A DNA stretch of 64,000 nucleotides, from assembly GCF_000224145.3 (NCBI RefSeq), contig NC_020176.2, positions 2,112,740-2,176,739 of the forward strand, written 5' to 3'. A program made the translations under genes and the position numbers. Below are positions 20,201 to 32,000 of this stretch, one piece after another. Positions within the stretch are counted from its first letter, which is position 1; each line of letters starts with the position of its first letter. The stretch comes from Ciona intestinalis. Lineage: Eukaryota > Chordata > Ascidiacea > Phlebobranchia > Cionidae. A model generated the notes under the pieces. It saw only the letters and a program-made list of their open reading frames with translations, was not told the origin of the DNA and ran no database searches.

Positions 20201-22667
20201 ACTGCGCTTGATTTGAATTTCCATAGTTGGTTAGCGCGCTTGCCTGTAACCCAGAGGTAATGGATTCAAGGCCTGTCGCTGCTACTATTGTGGGCGTATG
20301 TGTCCTTGGGCAAGACACTTAACTGCAATTTGCTCCAACCCAGTGGTTACTAATGGGTTGTCCAAATTATCAGCCATACATAAAAAGGATGAAAAAATTC
20401 CCAAAAATATAATCATCTACAAAGTTAAATACTTGGTAACTATACGCTTGCACGAGGTGTACGAAACAGATCAACGACTGTCGTTTTCGGGCCTTTTTTG
20501 CGGGGATAAAGCAAGTTACATTCATTCATTCATACTTGCAGCTAATGGAGATTCTTTTGGTGTTGACATATGGGAGCAATTGGAAGGCAGATCTAGTAGA
20601 GTGATGGTCAAAGCGCTCACATATGTTGATATTAACTTCATAACGGGAGAAAACATGGCTGAAGTGGCAAAAACTTTGCCCTCAATAAAAACTTTGTTTC
20701 GGAAAAAATTGAACATGACATTCTGTGTATCAAAAATGGTGAGAGATTTTAAAGTACAGAAGTGTTAGTTGTAGAGGCTCTGTAGGCATTAGTTGTCTTA
20801 CTTATGGTAATCTACATTGATAAGCAGCTGTAGCAGAGTAGTCAGGGTGTGTATTTATAACCCAAAGGTTACAAGTTAAAGGCTTGTCGCTGCTACCATT
20901 GTGGGCGTATGTGTCTTTGGGCAGAACACTTCACGACAATTGCTCCAACCTAGTGGTCACTAATGGGTTGTCTAAATTGTCAGCAATACTTATAAAACAA
21001 TTAACCACAAAGTGGCATAACTGATGGCTAGTAAGAGGTCATCAGGTGTATAAAACAGATCACTATGTTATAATGACTGTCTTGTTCCTGGTAATGTGAG
21101 GATAAAGCAAGTTACATTCATTCATAAAAACAATAATTTTACCAGTTTAATCTTCGCTCAATTGAATCTGTCCAGTGGGAGAGAGATGCAGCTACTGATC
21201 CGAAAGTTGCAAAAAAAGTTAAACGGCTAAAAAAGTGGCATCAAAAGATAATGGTAAGTAAAAAAATCTTGAAATAATAAATGCAATTGTAAAAATTTGT
21301 AAAGCATAGATGGTAACTCCTAGGCAGGAAAAAGGTGTATAAAACAGAACACCTACGTTATAATGAATTTTGTTTCCTGCCGTGCTAGAATAAAGAATTT
21401 GCATTGATTTATTCATGGATAACAGTTTTTTTTATGTAAATTATATGTAAAATTTTGTGTGAAAAAAACGAATGTAATTTTTACTTCTAGATTAAGAAAC
21501 GAAGAATGGAATATTCACCTTTAGAACCAGATAATCAAAGCATTGTCTCATCTTCAAGGTTAAAAGTTTTGTAGGAATTTGTTTTTAATTGTTGGAGGTA
21601 TTTTCAATTATCATTTTAAGCAACAAAATTTCGAAAAGGTTATTTTTTTAACAGTTAGGTATATATATTTATGTTTTGTAGACTAGCATAACATTGGTAT
21701 TATGACCGGCGGGATTTTGAATGCAAACGTTTTAAGGCAGTAAAATTTAAAAAAAAAATAGAAATGTAAAAAACTTTTATAAATCTGTTTATGAAAAAAC
21801 AAAAACATTTTCTAATAATTATTAAAAAATGTAATGTTTTTTCTACCAACACTGACCCAAACTTTTTAAATAACAGAAAAAAATATTGGTTTTGGTAAAT
21901 CTAGATTCAACTTTCATACCAAAAAAGCAGTTTGATCATTTTATGTTGTATTTTAACAACTGTCGTTTTTATGTATAATCCTTTCTCTTTGTCATTGATT
22001 GAATTTTTGTTGCTGTTTTCTAAGAGATTAATAAAATTAATTTTGGGTAATTGCAGGGAACAGAATGAAGAGAAATCAGCATGGAAGTTGTTGAAAGAAA
22101 AATCACAGCGCGTGATGAAGTCCCTTAGATGGTCATTAAGAGTCTGTACTCTTATTCATGGATATGGAGATTTAACTAGGGGACCTAAAATTGAAGATAC
22201 ATCAATAAATAAAGTAACTAGACCAGGGGTGCTGTCCAAGGTGCGGGAAGAAAAAAGCGCAAAAGTCGAAAAAGTTGGTAAAGATTAAAAATTCGAAAGT
22301 TTCGCCAGCAAAAAAGGATTTTAAAATAAAGTTGAAACCGTTGAAAAAGTTGGATAGAATGAAAGAGATTTCGGTCGATGATTTTGAAAATGACGCTCAG
22401 ATTTCTGCTACTTGTTATAGATTAGAGGATCGGGTTGGGGGAAAACCCGTTCTATGTAAAGTTGGGACCATCAAATTTTCTCTGGAGGGGAGTGAGTGGG
22501 AAGAGCTTGATCTTCCCAGAGGAGTCAAGGAATCTTTAAGAAGCTTCCTTGATTTTAAAACCAGCATAAGTATTGAGTTGGAGAGGACGGATAAAAAGTT
22601 GACGGTGATCGAAAATTTGATGAAAAACATTGAAATGTTGATTGAGGATGAAGTAAACTCAATGTGA
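14206..22667 (+). CDS. EAG/ERG/ELK-type voltage-gated K+ channel (KCNH family), no PAS domain
   Basis: Plus-strand exons: 14206..14317, 15535..15700, 15959..16050, 16360..16532, 16834..16947, 17345..17582, 18022..18123, 18345..18494, 18861..19060, (gap)19887..20161, 20542..20738, 21146..21253, 21491..21558, 22057..22667. S1 is in KVIWDWVILMLTTYTAVVVP; S2-S3 includes VVNFRTSYVDGNG and ARTWFPIDILSCLPYD. S4 is VLKTFRLLRMIRIARDMDRY; S5 is in VCLILLICHWMACGWY. The pore helix and filter are LYFTMTSVISAGFGN; the GFGN filter is a KCNH hallmark, unlike GYG in HCN. The S6 end and C-linker (GNVTNILQQISNKHHDFLDQ) lead to a cyclic-nucleotide-binding-homology domain (VIAPGEIVCDKGELVDCVFF; KALTYVDI). Only 37 residues precede exon 2, so the usual PAS and cap are absent. 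Two one-base frame disagreements occur, near 20034-20038 and between 22218 and 22286. The last frame ends at 22667, 38 bp before AATAAA. Confidence 0.88.
14417..14614. mobile_element. MITE in KCNH intron 1
   Basis: A well-preserved copy with TATAGTAGGGTGGGGGAAGA at left and CATCTTCCCCACCCTACTAT at right, and TATA on both flanks. It shows the family interior (TCGTCCCATTTAGTAGT; GTTAATTGTTTAAAACACGA). Confidence 0.88.
14801..14983. mobile_element. MITE in KCNH intron 1, opposite orientation
   Basis: The copy starts TATAGTAGGGTGGGGGAGAC and ends CCTCCCCCCACCCTACTATA. The interior words run as the reverse complement of the 14417 copy (AGACAATTAACATA; GAGAAAATAGAATGAAAAG). Confidence 0.85.
15275..15520 (+). 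repeat. tRNA-derived SINE ending just before exon-2 acceptor of KCNH
   Basis: The head is GGCGGCGTAGCGCAGCTAGT, the B-box region GAGTTCAAGGCTC, and the tail GTATGAAACAGAACACCCAT then AACGACTGTCATTTTACATT. The copy ends about 15 bp before the AG at 15533-15534. Confidence 0.8.
18630..18842 (+). repeat. SINE, 5'-truncated, ending just before exon-9 acceptor of KCNH
   Basis: The copy begins within the middle module (AAGACACTTAAAGACAGTTG) and retains the tail (GAACACCCATTTTATAACAA, then CTGTCGTTTTCTGACCACAC). It ends about 18 bp before the acceptor at 18859-18860. Confidence 0.75.
19115..19255. repeat. Short tandem repeat, AAACATG/AAAGTGAAAA words
   Basis: The word GTGAAAAAACATGTTTTTTTC and variants recur four to five times at irregular spacing of about 35-40 bp within KCNH intron 9. 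Confidence 0.65.
19425..19512 (-). repeat. SINE tail, reverse, cut by gap
   Basis: The reverse tail of the common SINE (GTAACTTACTTTATCCTCGC, then CGACAGTCGTTATAACCACG) runs into the N gap at 19513. Confidence 0.8.
19513..19885. other. Assembly gap (373 N) inside KCNH
   Basis: The gap covers the rest of a reverse SINE, the acceptor and the first codon or codons of the exon that resumes at 19887 with KIFPTKQVLGQLPDHKRAEV. Little coding sequence appears to be lost. Confidence 0.95.
20222..20531 (+). repeat. tRNA-derived SINE filling KCNH intron 10
   Basis: The copy runs from GGTTAGCGCGCTTGCCTGTA through ATTCAAGGCCTGTCGC and the middle module to GCAAGTTACATTCATTCATT. It occupies about 310 of the 380 intron bases, and its 3' end is about 10 bp from the acceptor AG at 20540-20541. 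Confidence 0.85.
20820..21126 (+). repeat. tRNA-derived SINE filling KCNH intron 11
   Basis: The copy has the middle module (GTGTCTTTGGGCAGAACACT) and tail (AATGACTGTCTTGTTCC ... GCAAGTTACATTCATTCATA). It covers most of the 407-bp intron and ends about 19 bp before the acceptor at 21144-21145. Confidence 0.82.
21300..21416 (+). repeat. SINE 3'-tail fragment in KCNH intron 12
   Basis: A tail fragment with GGTGTATAAAACAGAACACC, then GTTTCCTGCCGTGCTAGAAT and TTGATTTATTCAT. The head is missing. Confidence 0.65.
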
Positions 22668-22704
22668 GCTTTTTTTCAGATCATTGACAAGGCCTCCCAT
22701 ATGG

Positions 22705-22710
22705 AATAAA
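22705..22710 (+). terminator. Polyadenylation signal of the KCNH gene
   Basis: AATAAA lies 38 bp after the stop at 22665-22667, supporting the downstream frame as the true C-terminus of the channel. Confidence 0.65.
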
Positions 22711-22939
22711 GCTTGTTTTTTTTACCTATTTTTTGCTTATGCATTAATGTATGTGACAAAGTATAGATTTGTGCCAATTGTTTTTACTAGATCAGTTTTT
22801 AATATTTTGCTTTATCAATAACTAATTTAGATTCGCTAATCGATATTTGCATGTTTGATCATATTCACCAATTGGCAGCAATTGACGTTAAAAAAAACAT
22901 ATTCCTAAATAAAAGTCTGCTTATTTGTAAACACAACTT

Positions 22940-23240
22940 CCGGCGCCGTGGCGTTGTGGTTAGCACGCCTGTCTGTAACCATTAGGTAATGGATTCAAGG
23001 CTCGTCGCTGCTACCATTGTGGGTGTTTGTGTCCTTGGGCAAGNNNNNNNNNNNNNNNNNNNNNNNNNNNNNNNNNNNNNNNNNNNNNNNNNNAAAAAAA
23101 TCCCCCCCAAAAAATAATCACCTACAAAGTAGCATACATGGTAACTCGTAAGCTGGCACGAGGTGTTAAACCCGTGTGATAACGACTGTCATTTTCCGGC
23201 CACGCGAGGATAAAGTAAGTTACATTCATTCATTCATTCA
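22940..23240 (+). repeat. tRNA-derived SINE, interrupted by gap
   Basis: The head is CGGCGCCGTGGCGTTGTGGT, the B box GGATTCAAGGCTCG, and after the gap the tail reads GAGGATAAAGTAAGTTACAT followed by repeated CATT. It is one of the best-preserved copies. Confidence 0.88.
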
Positions 23241-23891
23241 ACTTATGGCTCAAAATTCAATTGTGGCTGTTTAGATGGCACCATTTGGCTCGCAGATAAA
23301 TTTAAGTTGAAAGTTTTAAGGAAACAATCGTGCTAAGAAATGCCCAGTGTTGTTTTGGTTGCTTGAACATGTTAACCAAAATATTTTTGTGAATTAGGTT
23401 TTTTTAAAGCATTGCTAATTAAGGGGAATGGGGAATAATATAATAGTCATCTGAAAATACCATTATATTATACAGCCCTTTTAAAACTAATTAATAAAAT
23501 ATATCTTTAAAAAATGTGTGACTACCTTAGCCAAAAAAGCTCCTGACCCATTGATTAGTACGTACTAGGTATAAATTAAAAAGGCATGTTATTTTTGACA
23601 GACAATACTGAGCATATGCGAGCAATTACGGTGTATTCGTAAAATAAGTCACCAAGCAGAGATACATAAAACAGGTATAGAAAGTTTTCTAGCGATAAAT
23701 ATATAGCGTATGATTGTACAAACAGCACTAGAATCAAGTTGAATTATGCTGGCTGACCAAAACAATGGAAAAATTATTAAAAGATCATAAAAATCATGTA
23801 TATTCTTCAGAATGACTAAGCATCGAGCCTCTAAACGCTGAGTCATCTTCCGAAAATGACGATCTGCGGTGAGAAGATATTTTTACTTTGT

Positions 23892-24050
23892 GGAAAAGTG
23901 AGATATGAGAGAATGAGCGAAGAAGAAGTTTTAGAGATATTTATAAAAAGTGAGATAGGAGATATGAGAGTATGAGCGAAGAAGGGATTTTAGAGATATT
24001 TATAAAAGTGAAAAAGGAGATATGAGAGAATGAGTAAAGAAGGGATTTTA
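23892..24050. repeat. Tandem repeat (~53-60 bp x 3) beside the MYO18 stop codon
   Basis: Three copies of a unit with GATATGAGAGAATGAGCGAA, GAAG and TTTTAGAGATATTTATAAAA lie immediately beyond the MYO18 stop (24058-24060), probably in the 3' UTR. Confidence 0.8.
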
Positions 24051-24057
24051 CCTTTTT

Positions 24058-26001
24058 CTATTTTCTGTACAAATACTTGCTGATAATGCTGTCTAAGTTG
24101 ATGTCTCCACCATCTTCATAAATTTCTTCATTTTCATCATCATCAAAATCTTCTTCCTCATATTGTTGTTGTTGAATTCTGTTTGTTGACATCGAACGAG
24201 TTTGTCTCGAAGCTTCGTTACGGCTCATCGCTCTTCCGTTTCGACTGAGTGACCTCGCTTGACTTACCACCGCTCGGCTGTTCCGGCTGGACGAACGAGC
24301 GATACGGTTCACTGCTTGTGGATTTGAGTAATCTTCACGCTCCGATGCACAGCGGTTTCGGTTCACTGCACGTGCTTCACGCATAACTGAATTCTGGTCA
24401 CGGTTCGCTGCTCTCCCGTTACGGCTCATTGAACGCTGATTTGCTGAATTCTGTTTCCGCTCCAACGCTCGTGAATTTTGTGCATTCATACGCGACGTAG
24501 GCCTTTGTTGAATTTTCCGAGCTTTCTGATTGGTCGATTTTATCTCGTCTCCATAGCTCCCTCCGCTGACCATACTAGTGGGGCTTTGAACAACCCCATA
24601 TCTCGCTAAACTAACATCATCATCCATATAACTATCGTCGCAGCTAATTGCGTCGTCGTAATCATCCATTTCAGAGAACCCATGCCCTCGTTTTATGCTC
24701 GACACGCTCTCGTCTGAATCATAGTCATCATAATGGTCTCTGTTAGAAAATAAAGGCGGCTTTTTGGACGTAAATTGTGAGATTTCCTCATCAAAATCTT
24801 CATCAGAATATTCTTCTTCTTGGTTTCTCTGATTTATCGATTGGTTTCGGACTTTCGATAAAAAGCGAGATTTAAACGGTTTTTGGGCCGTTTTTACGGG
24901 TGGGTTAGTTTTTTGTAGATTTTTTACTGGCGTGTTTACTTTTTCTTTGTGTCCTCCTGGATGTTGGAAAGAGGTTCGGCTCCTGGATCTGATTGGTTTC
25001 TTCTTCTGCTGAAAATGATTCTGCTCATAGAAAATTTCATCCACGTCTGAGAAAGAAGTCCGGCATTTTGTCGGAGGATCATGATGAGAGTCTTCCTCTT
25101 CCTCCTCACTATCCTCCATGAAGTCGATGGCGCTGGAGCAACGATCTGGGAGCATCCTCTTGGTTTTCATCCTCCTAATATCGCTCTTGATCTTGTCATC
25201 CACCTGGAGCTGCTCTCGTCTTCCCTCTGGAAGATTTTGACGGAGCTTCACGGCCCGGAGGCTCTCGTTGAGGTCCTGGAAGGATTTCGCTTTTCCGAGT
25301 CCGAGATTCATTGCGATGTTGCTCGGCTTCCCGTAGAGGATCATAGAAGGGTCCTCGTCCGCCAAGCTCTTGCTGATCCGGTCCATTCCCTCTTTAGGCG
25401 TTTCCGTGGAGATGTTTGTGCTCTGCGACGCACTTGACGCTCGGCTGGATAGCTTTTTACGGCGGCTTCGTTTCGAGGCAACACTGGTGGCGAGTTTTCG
25501 GGCGTACTCGGACACGCAGTCTTCCAGTGTTTCCGTGACAATCAGCTTTTCTGGCTCAGTGTTGCCGGCCGAGGAAGTTCGGAAACTTTGCACGGTGGAA
25601 ACACTGCTGTCTGAGAACTTGCTCTCGTCCTCATTTCTTGGTAGCGAAGAGAAAAATGAAATGAAAAATGAAAGAAAAAATGAAGTTTTAAAAAATGCAG
25701 AAAAAAATTGGAAAAAGCAGAAAAGTTGTGAAAGATAGAGAAGTTTGAATTGTAATTTGAAATTAATGATTTTTTTTTCAAAAAATTGTTACAAACATTT
25801 TTTTTAAATTTATGAATTTATTCCCCCCCTCAAAAAAATATTTTTGACTTACCTAGAGGAGAGGACACTACTTGAGGTCCTCGGTCTTGCGGATGCGGTT
25901 CTGCTCCTCCAACTAGTCCTGGATGTCCTGAGGTCCTCTTCATCTGACGAGGACATACTCTCCTCACCCATATCTGATTCATCAAGCTCCTCAAATGCAA
26001 T
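24058..26001 (-). CDS. MYO18: MYO18 exons 42-43: long disordered tail
   Basis: Exons 25853..26001 and 24058..25636; the last encodes 525 residues plus the stop. Acidic clusters ([28 protein letters not shown]) alternate with an Arg/Ser/Asn-rich stretch of repeated SRNGRA, SRNSRA and NRD words in the last third. The extreme C-terminus [17 protein letters not shown] resembles DDDVASIMKKYLQK, which I recall as the end of MYO18B. The clustered RS- and SRN-type words look like phosphorylation targets. The region is exceptionally long as one exon. Confidence 0.9.
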
Positions 26002-29000
26002 CTGGAAAAATCAATCGTATGTTGTTTTTTTAGTCGATTTTTTTATTAACTAAAATATCACGATAAAATGTATAATAATGTAGTAAAGAGAATAAGAAAA
26101 AAAAATTTAAGAATGACAATTTTTTCAAAATAAAAATTTTTTTGTTTAAAAGTACTCAGGTTATGTTTTATTAATGAATGATAACATAGGTGTAAAAGTT
26201 GAATTCACCTGCAAATTGCTGATTCTTCTACAATTTTTTAATAACTAAAATATCATGATAAAACAATTAATAATGTAGTAAAAAAAAAAATGAAAAAAAA
26301 AATTTAAGTATGACAATTTTTTCCAAAATAAAATATTTTTTGTTTAAAAATATATAAAATACGTGCAAATGTTAAATTTACCTGCAAATTGCTGATTCTT
26401 TTAAACGCGAGTTTCAGATCAGCTTGCAGACTTTCAATTTGGTTCTGATGGTCAGATAACTCCATTTCCTGTTTCAACATTTTTGGATAAAAAATTAACA
26501 TGTGCCATATTGCAGGCAAAAAAATTAAAATTATTTTTTTTTCAGAAGCTGTTTTGTATATTATAACTTTTGCAGTACTTTTAGATAACAAGTATCTTTT
26601 TCTATATAGTAGTGTGAGGAAAGATGGGACACCTTTTTTTTTCTCGTCCCATTTGGTAGTAAACAAAGAACATTCAAAGAATTATAAAACCGTAGACTCC
26701 AACTGACCGTTGTTAATTGTTTTAAACACGATCAGGATATTTGAATATTATGTGCTAAAGGTGTCCCATCTCCCCCCACCCTACTATACAAACATTTACA
26801 TACAAATTTTGATATTTCTTTACCATCATTATTTTTTAATATAATAAAAAAAAAGATTTCTCGTTAAAATTTAAGCAAAATTTTACCAAATCATGTTTCT
26901 TCTGCAAAGCATCTTGTTCACGCTTCAATAATTCTCCTTGTTCAGTTTTTGATTCCCGTAGTTGTCGTTGTACACGCTTCATTGCCTCTTTTTCCCGATG
27001 TTCCGAAGCAATATGTGCGTCTCGTTCTGCTGTTATTTTGTCCAGGTTCTCTTTTGCTCTCGAAAGTTGGACCTAAAAAAATATAAAAAGTTTTTCAGTG
27101 CTGTGATGGCAGAATGCGTCTTTTGGTTTTAAAAAAAAAACAATAAAAAAATTTTAAAAAATTACAAAATGTAAAAATTAATATAATTGAAAAAAACTAA
27201 ATTCTTAAACAATTTTGCGTCAAACAAAAACCAAATACGATTTTAGTTTTACTGTCATCTCATTGATTAAGATTCTGAAGTTAATGATAAAATAATAAAC
27301 AAACAACTTACCTCCAGTCGTCTACAGGTTGTTTTCTGAAATTCCAATTTTGTTTCAAAATCTTTAGCCTGCAAAAAAAACATTATAATTTACTGTTAAA
27401 TTTTTTTTTTTTTAAATTTTAACATTTTTGTGTTGAAATACAAATATATGCAGTTTTATTTTAATAAATTATGATTGCTTTTATATAAAAATGCCTGTAG
27501 GCAAGGGTATACAGGTTCAAGGCTCGTCGCTGCTACCATTGTGGGCGTATATGTACTCGGACAAGACACTTAACGGCAATTGCTCCAAACCATTAGCTCA
27601 TTTTTGGTTGTCTAAATTATTAGCCATAGACTAAAAAAATCCAAAAAAAATCCTCCAAAAAGTTACGTACATGTTAAGCAGACAAGAGGTGTATGAAACA
27701 GGACACCAGTGTTATACCAACTGTCTTATCCACGCTTTGTGAGTGTAAATAAGTTACATTTTTGGAAATACATTAAAATGCATTATATGAAGTTGTTAAG
27801 TACCTTGGCTTCCAACCTAGAAGCAGTTGCATTATCAACAGTGCTGCCTTCCATAAATTCAATTTGACTCTGCAGTGCAACAATCTGGGGAAAAGATTAA
27901 TATTGGTAAACACTGGTTTGGTAGGTTGTGCGGAAAATCATGGAATTTAAAAAATGGTGAAACTTTGTTTTTCCCAAATTCGAGGCTTCGGTTATATAAT
28001 TCTGTAAACATTTGTTTACTACCAAATGGGACAACAAAAAAAGAAAACATGATCCATCTTACCCCAATACTATATTTTCTTTAACAGAAAAAATCTGCAA
28101 AAATTTATTACTTGAAAAAATGAACCATCTTAGCCCTCCATTTGCCCATATTTCTCTCCGAAGATATTTTTAAAAATACAGAAAATATTTAACACAGAAA
28201 AAAATCTTCACAAAGTCATCACCTTGTCTTCGTTTGCTGCTTTATCTTGCTTAAGCTCTTCGATTGTTCCTTGCGCCTCCACGAGCAATCTCCGATCCTC
28301 CGTTTGCTGGGAGACGAGAGATTTATATTTCCGGAGAGTTTCCTGGTTGTCTTCTTCATCCTCCTCGATCTTGGAGCGAAGTTCGTGGACTTCTCTCTTC
28401 AGGATGCTCGTTCTGGACTCGGCCTGAAGAGCAAAAGAAGATCAAGATGATGTTGTTTAATTTAAGGAAGATTTTAGAACTTTTTTTTGTAAAAGTTAAA
28501 TTTTGTATAAATTAAGTCTGTTAAAAAACATTTTTGTAAAAATTAACTTAATAAAAGTTAAATTTTGTAAAAATTAAACTTCGTAAAATTTGTTTAAATT
28601 ATTTGAACTATTACAAAAAAAATTTTAGCTTTAGGAAAACAGTTAACTTTTACTTTTTTTTTAGTTTTTTAATTTATTTCTTTACACAATTTGTTGATAT
28701 TTTTCATACTGGTAACTTACATCTTGTTTTCCTTTTGAAATCTCTTCAAGTTGAGCTTGTAAATCCTCCTGCTCAAGTTCAATTGCTTTCCTTGACTTAA
28801 CAGCAGCAGCACACGCATATTGGGAGTCCTCTAACTACAATACAAAAACATTGCATATTAGAATTTTTTCTAAAAAAATATTAATAACAATTTATTCAAA
28901 ATAAAAATTCTTTTTTTTTAAATATTTAATTTTTTCCTAAAATTCTCTTTACAAACAAAAAGAATAAATAAAAATTGTACAATTTTTTTAAAGACTTTGC

Positions 29001-32000
29001 GTAAAATTTTGGTACTACTGAATTAATTTATATATAGACTTATCGCTTACATTACAAATGTTTGATTTCACAAACGTTTATACCTTTCTCCAAAAAAAAG
29101 GATTGCCTATTTTGTTATTATAAAAATTAGGTTTAAATAAAAAAAAATGCATAAATTTTTAACAAATTAGTTAAAAAAAAAATTTTTTTTTAAATATAAA
29201 AATAATTATCAAAAGTAAGTTAAAATTTTTAAATTTAAAAACATACAAAGCAATTACCTGTGCCTTCAGTTGCCTGGTCTGTTGTTTACTGACAGCGTCA
29301 ACTTTCAAATGATCAATCATAGTCTGCGCATCGGCGAGAAGTGCTTTGTACCTTTTAAGATCTTTCCGGAGCCGTTTTTCAAGTTCCACATCGTGTCCGA
29401 TGTTGGTGCTCCTCCGAAGCTCCTCAACCTCCATCTCGAGGTCCCGACGCTGCTTGGATGTTGCAGCTCTCTCCTCTTCCGCTTCCTCCAACTGCATCTC
29501 AACATTTTTGATCTAAAAAAAAAAAAAAAAATAAATTTCATAGATTTTATAGAAAAAACACTTTTTTTACTTCTTATATATTTTATGTTATATTTTTTTT
29601 TACTTTTTATTTATTTTTTTGAAAGTGGAAAATTCGCAATATTACACATCATAGCTTGTTAGGTGCCATGTTATGGGTACCTAGGGTGACATGCCATATT
29701 TCACCCCAACTTTTAAAACAGGGGTTACATTATTTCTTATAATATAGCACTCCAGTTTTAAACAAAAATCAAACAAGTTCCTTATGTGGAAACAAGATTT
29801 TGTTATAGATAAGAGTAAGCACAAATATATGACCTTGAACAAAAACTCCCATTAGTAATAACACTGGCCCACATTTAATACACGATGCGACAAGAGATTG
29901 GTGAAAAAGTATTTTATAAATTAAACACTCTCATTTCTAATAAAAATAACATTAATGGTTTAGATTAATTTCTTTTTCATTTTATTACAAATTGTCAGAA
30001 ATTAATATTACTTACTCTAAGTTAAAATATTACTTACTTNNNNNNNNNNNNNNNNNNNNNNNNNNNNNNNNNNNNNNNNNNNNNNNNNNAAGTTAAAACA
30101 TGACAGTGATCTTTCGTTTTTATTTTCAAATTTTTAAAATCCCCCAAAATTACTGAAAAATATATTAACATTTTTTTAGGATCAAAAGATGATCTCACCC
30201 TCTTCTGATAGGAAGTCCTCATTTCCTCCATCTCTTCATCTTTTCCCTCGACCTCTCGTTGTCGTTGGTTGCGAGCTTGCTCCGAGGACATCTCCAACCT
30301 CTCCTTGGTTTGCTCCAATGTGTGGATGGTGCTTGCTTGCTCCTCAAGCTCCTCTTCCTGCTCCTGCATCTTCCCTTCAAGCTCCCGGATCTTCTTACGG
30401 AGACCGTTCACCTGGAGGAAAAAAACGATGATAAAATAATGATAAATTAAAAAATTTTTGTTGAACATTTTTTAGAGTTATTTATTTTTACTATTTTTAA
30501 TTTGAAATTGAACCAAAATTATTACTTTTGCAAAATTGTTTGGTCCCAGAAAACATCTTGTAAAAAAGTTAAAATAAATAAGCTAAGTAGTATCATAAAT
30601 TTATACTATGATATAAAACAAAGTTAATTTTAGCATTTTATAATGTAATTTATTCCTAATTTTTTCTATAATTTAATTTATTTTTCACAAAAAATGACTC
30701 ACAAGTTGTCTATCATCAGAATCACGTGAATTATTATCTTCAAGATCATTTTCAAGTCGTTTGATTTTATCACGAAGATTGTCTACATCATCGTTCTTCT
30801 CCTGAAATAAATCACGTGCATGAGATATCACGTGAGCATGTATTTTCATGAGCGAATATTTTTGTGAATGAAACTTTCGTGAGTAAATATTCATGTGAGT
30901 GAACATGTTTTTTCGTGAATCTTTTCGTGTGAATATATAGTTCTGTGAATCTTTTCGAGAGCATATATTTTCGTGAACATGTATTTTGCAAGAAAAACTT
31001 TTGCGAATAATTATTTATCTACCACAAAATTATTAATTTTAAATAATAAAAGGTAAAAAAATAATAAATTTGTTATATCGCCCCCTCCCAATAGTTTTAG
31101 ATATCATCACCAAATTTAACACTGTTTAAAAAATTTATGCTCTACCGTTATAACTTACATCTAATTCCTTCTCTAGTGAATTATTCTTAAAAAATTTATG
31201 CTCTACCGTTATAACTTACATCTAATTCCTTCTCTAGTGAATTATTCTCAAGTAATATTTTATCTTTTTCTCTCTGAATTCGATCCCGTGAAGTTTTAAG
31301 TGCGGTGACATCAGCTTGTACCGCATATAGTTCGCTGTCAAACCTAGAAAAAAATTTTTTTTTATGATTTATTTAGTGTGGTGTATAGAACTAAAACCAT
31401 GTTCATTGATTTCAACAATTTTTCTTAATTTTTTAAAAAAAAATTAAAAATTAGTTTATTTGCGTTGAATTTTGTTTTTACGTTGTTAATTTCATACCAT
31501 GCTATTGTGTTTTTTAGAAACTTTTAAAAATATTAAATAAAGATACTTGAATTTGATTGCCATTAAAGCTAAAACTAAAAATTGTTTTAAAAAGTGGAAA
31601 CACAAAAACGTTCAATGTAAAAAATTATTTTACCAAATTTTTAAATTTTTTCCAATAACTGAATGAAAAAGGCAAACCAAACCAACAAAATGCATAAAAT
31701 CATAAAATATTTTAATCAAAAACTAACTTTCTTTGTTTTTTCTCAAGTTCATGATTTTTAGCGAGCGTTTCTTCCAAATGTATCTTAGTATCGCTCAGCT
31801 GTGCGTTCAACCGTTGCAATTTCTTTCGGTTTTGTTGATCGACGCGATCTCGGTCCTCAACCTCCTCGTTTAATTGCATTATCTGGATAGAAATCATATA
31901 TAAACATAAAAATCATAAAATAGTTAGTATATATCGAAAACACTTTTTTTTTTATTTAAAATTAGATTTTTTTTTTTATAATGGATAAATAATTTAGAAA

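Larger units (their letters stand above)
22668..24057. other. Convergent intergenic region between KCNH and MYO18
   Basis: Both flanking genes end here. A KCNH poly(A) signal AATAAA sits at 22705-22710. A forward SINE occupies 22940-23240 and is interrupted by a 50-N gap (23044-23093). A tandem repeat lies at 23892-24050 against the MYO18 stop. No further coding sequence was seen; 23650-23850 may be MYO18 3' UTR. Confidence 0.65.

Noticed and set aside
25081-25738. Plus-strand ORFs opposite the MYO18 tail
   Set aside because: They mirror the minus-strand exons, which have strong protein evidence and splice logic; no independent family resemblance.
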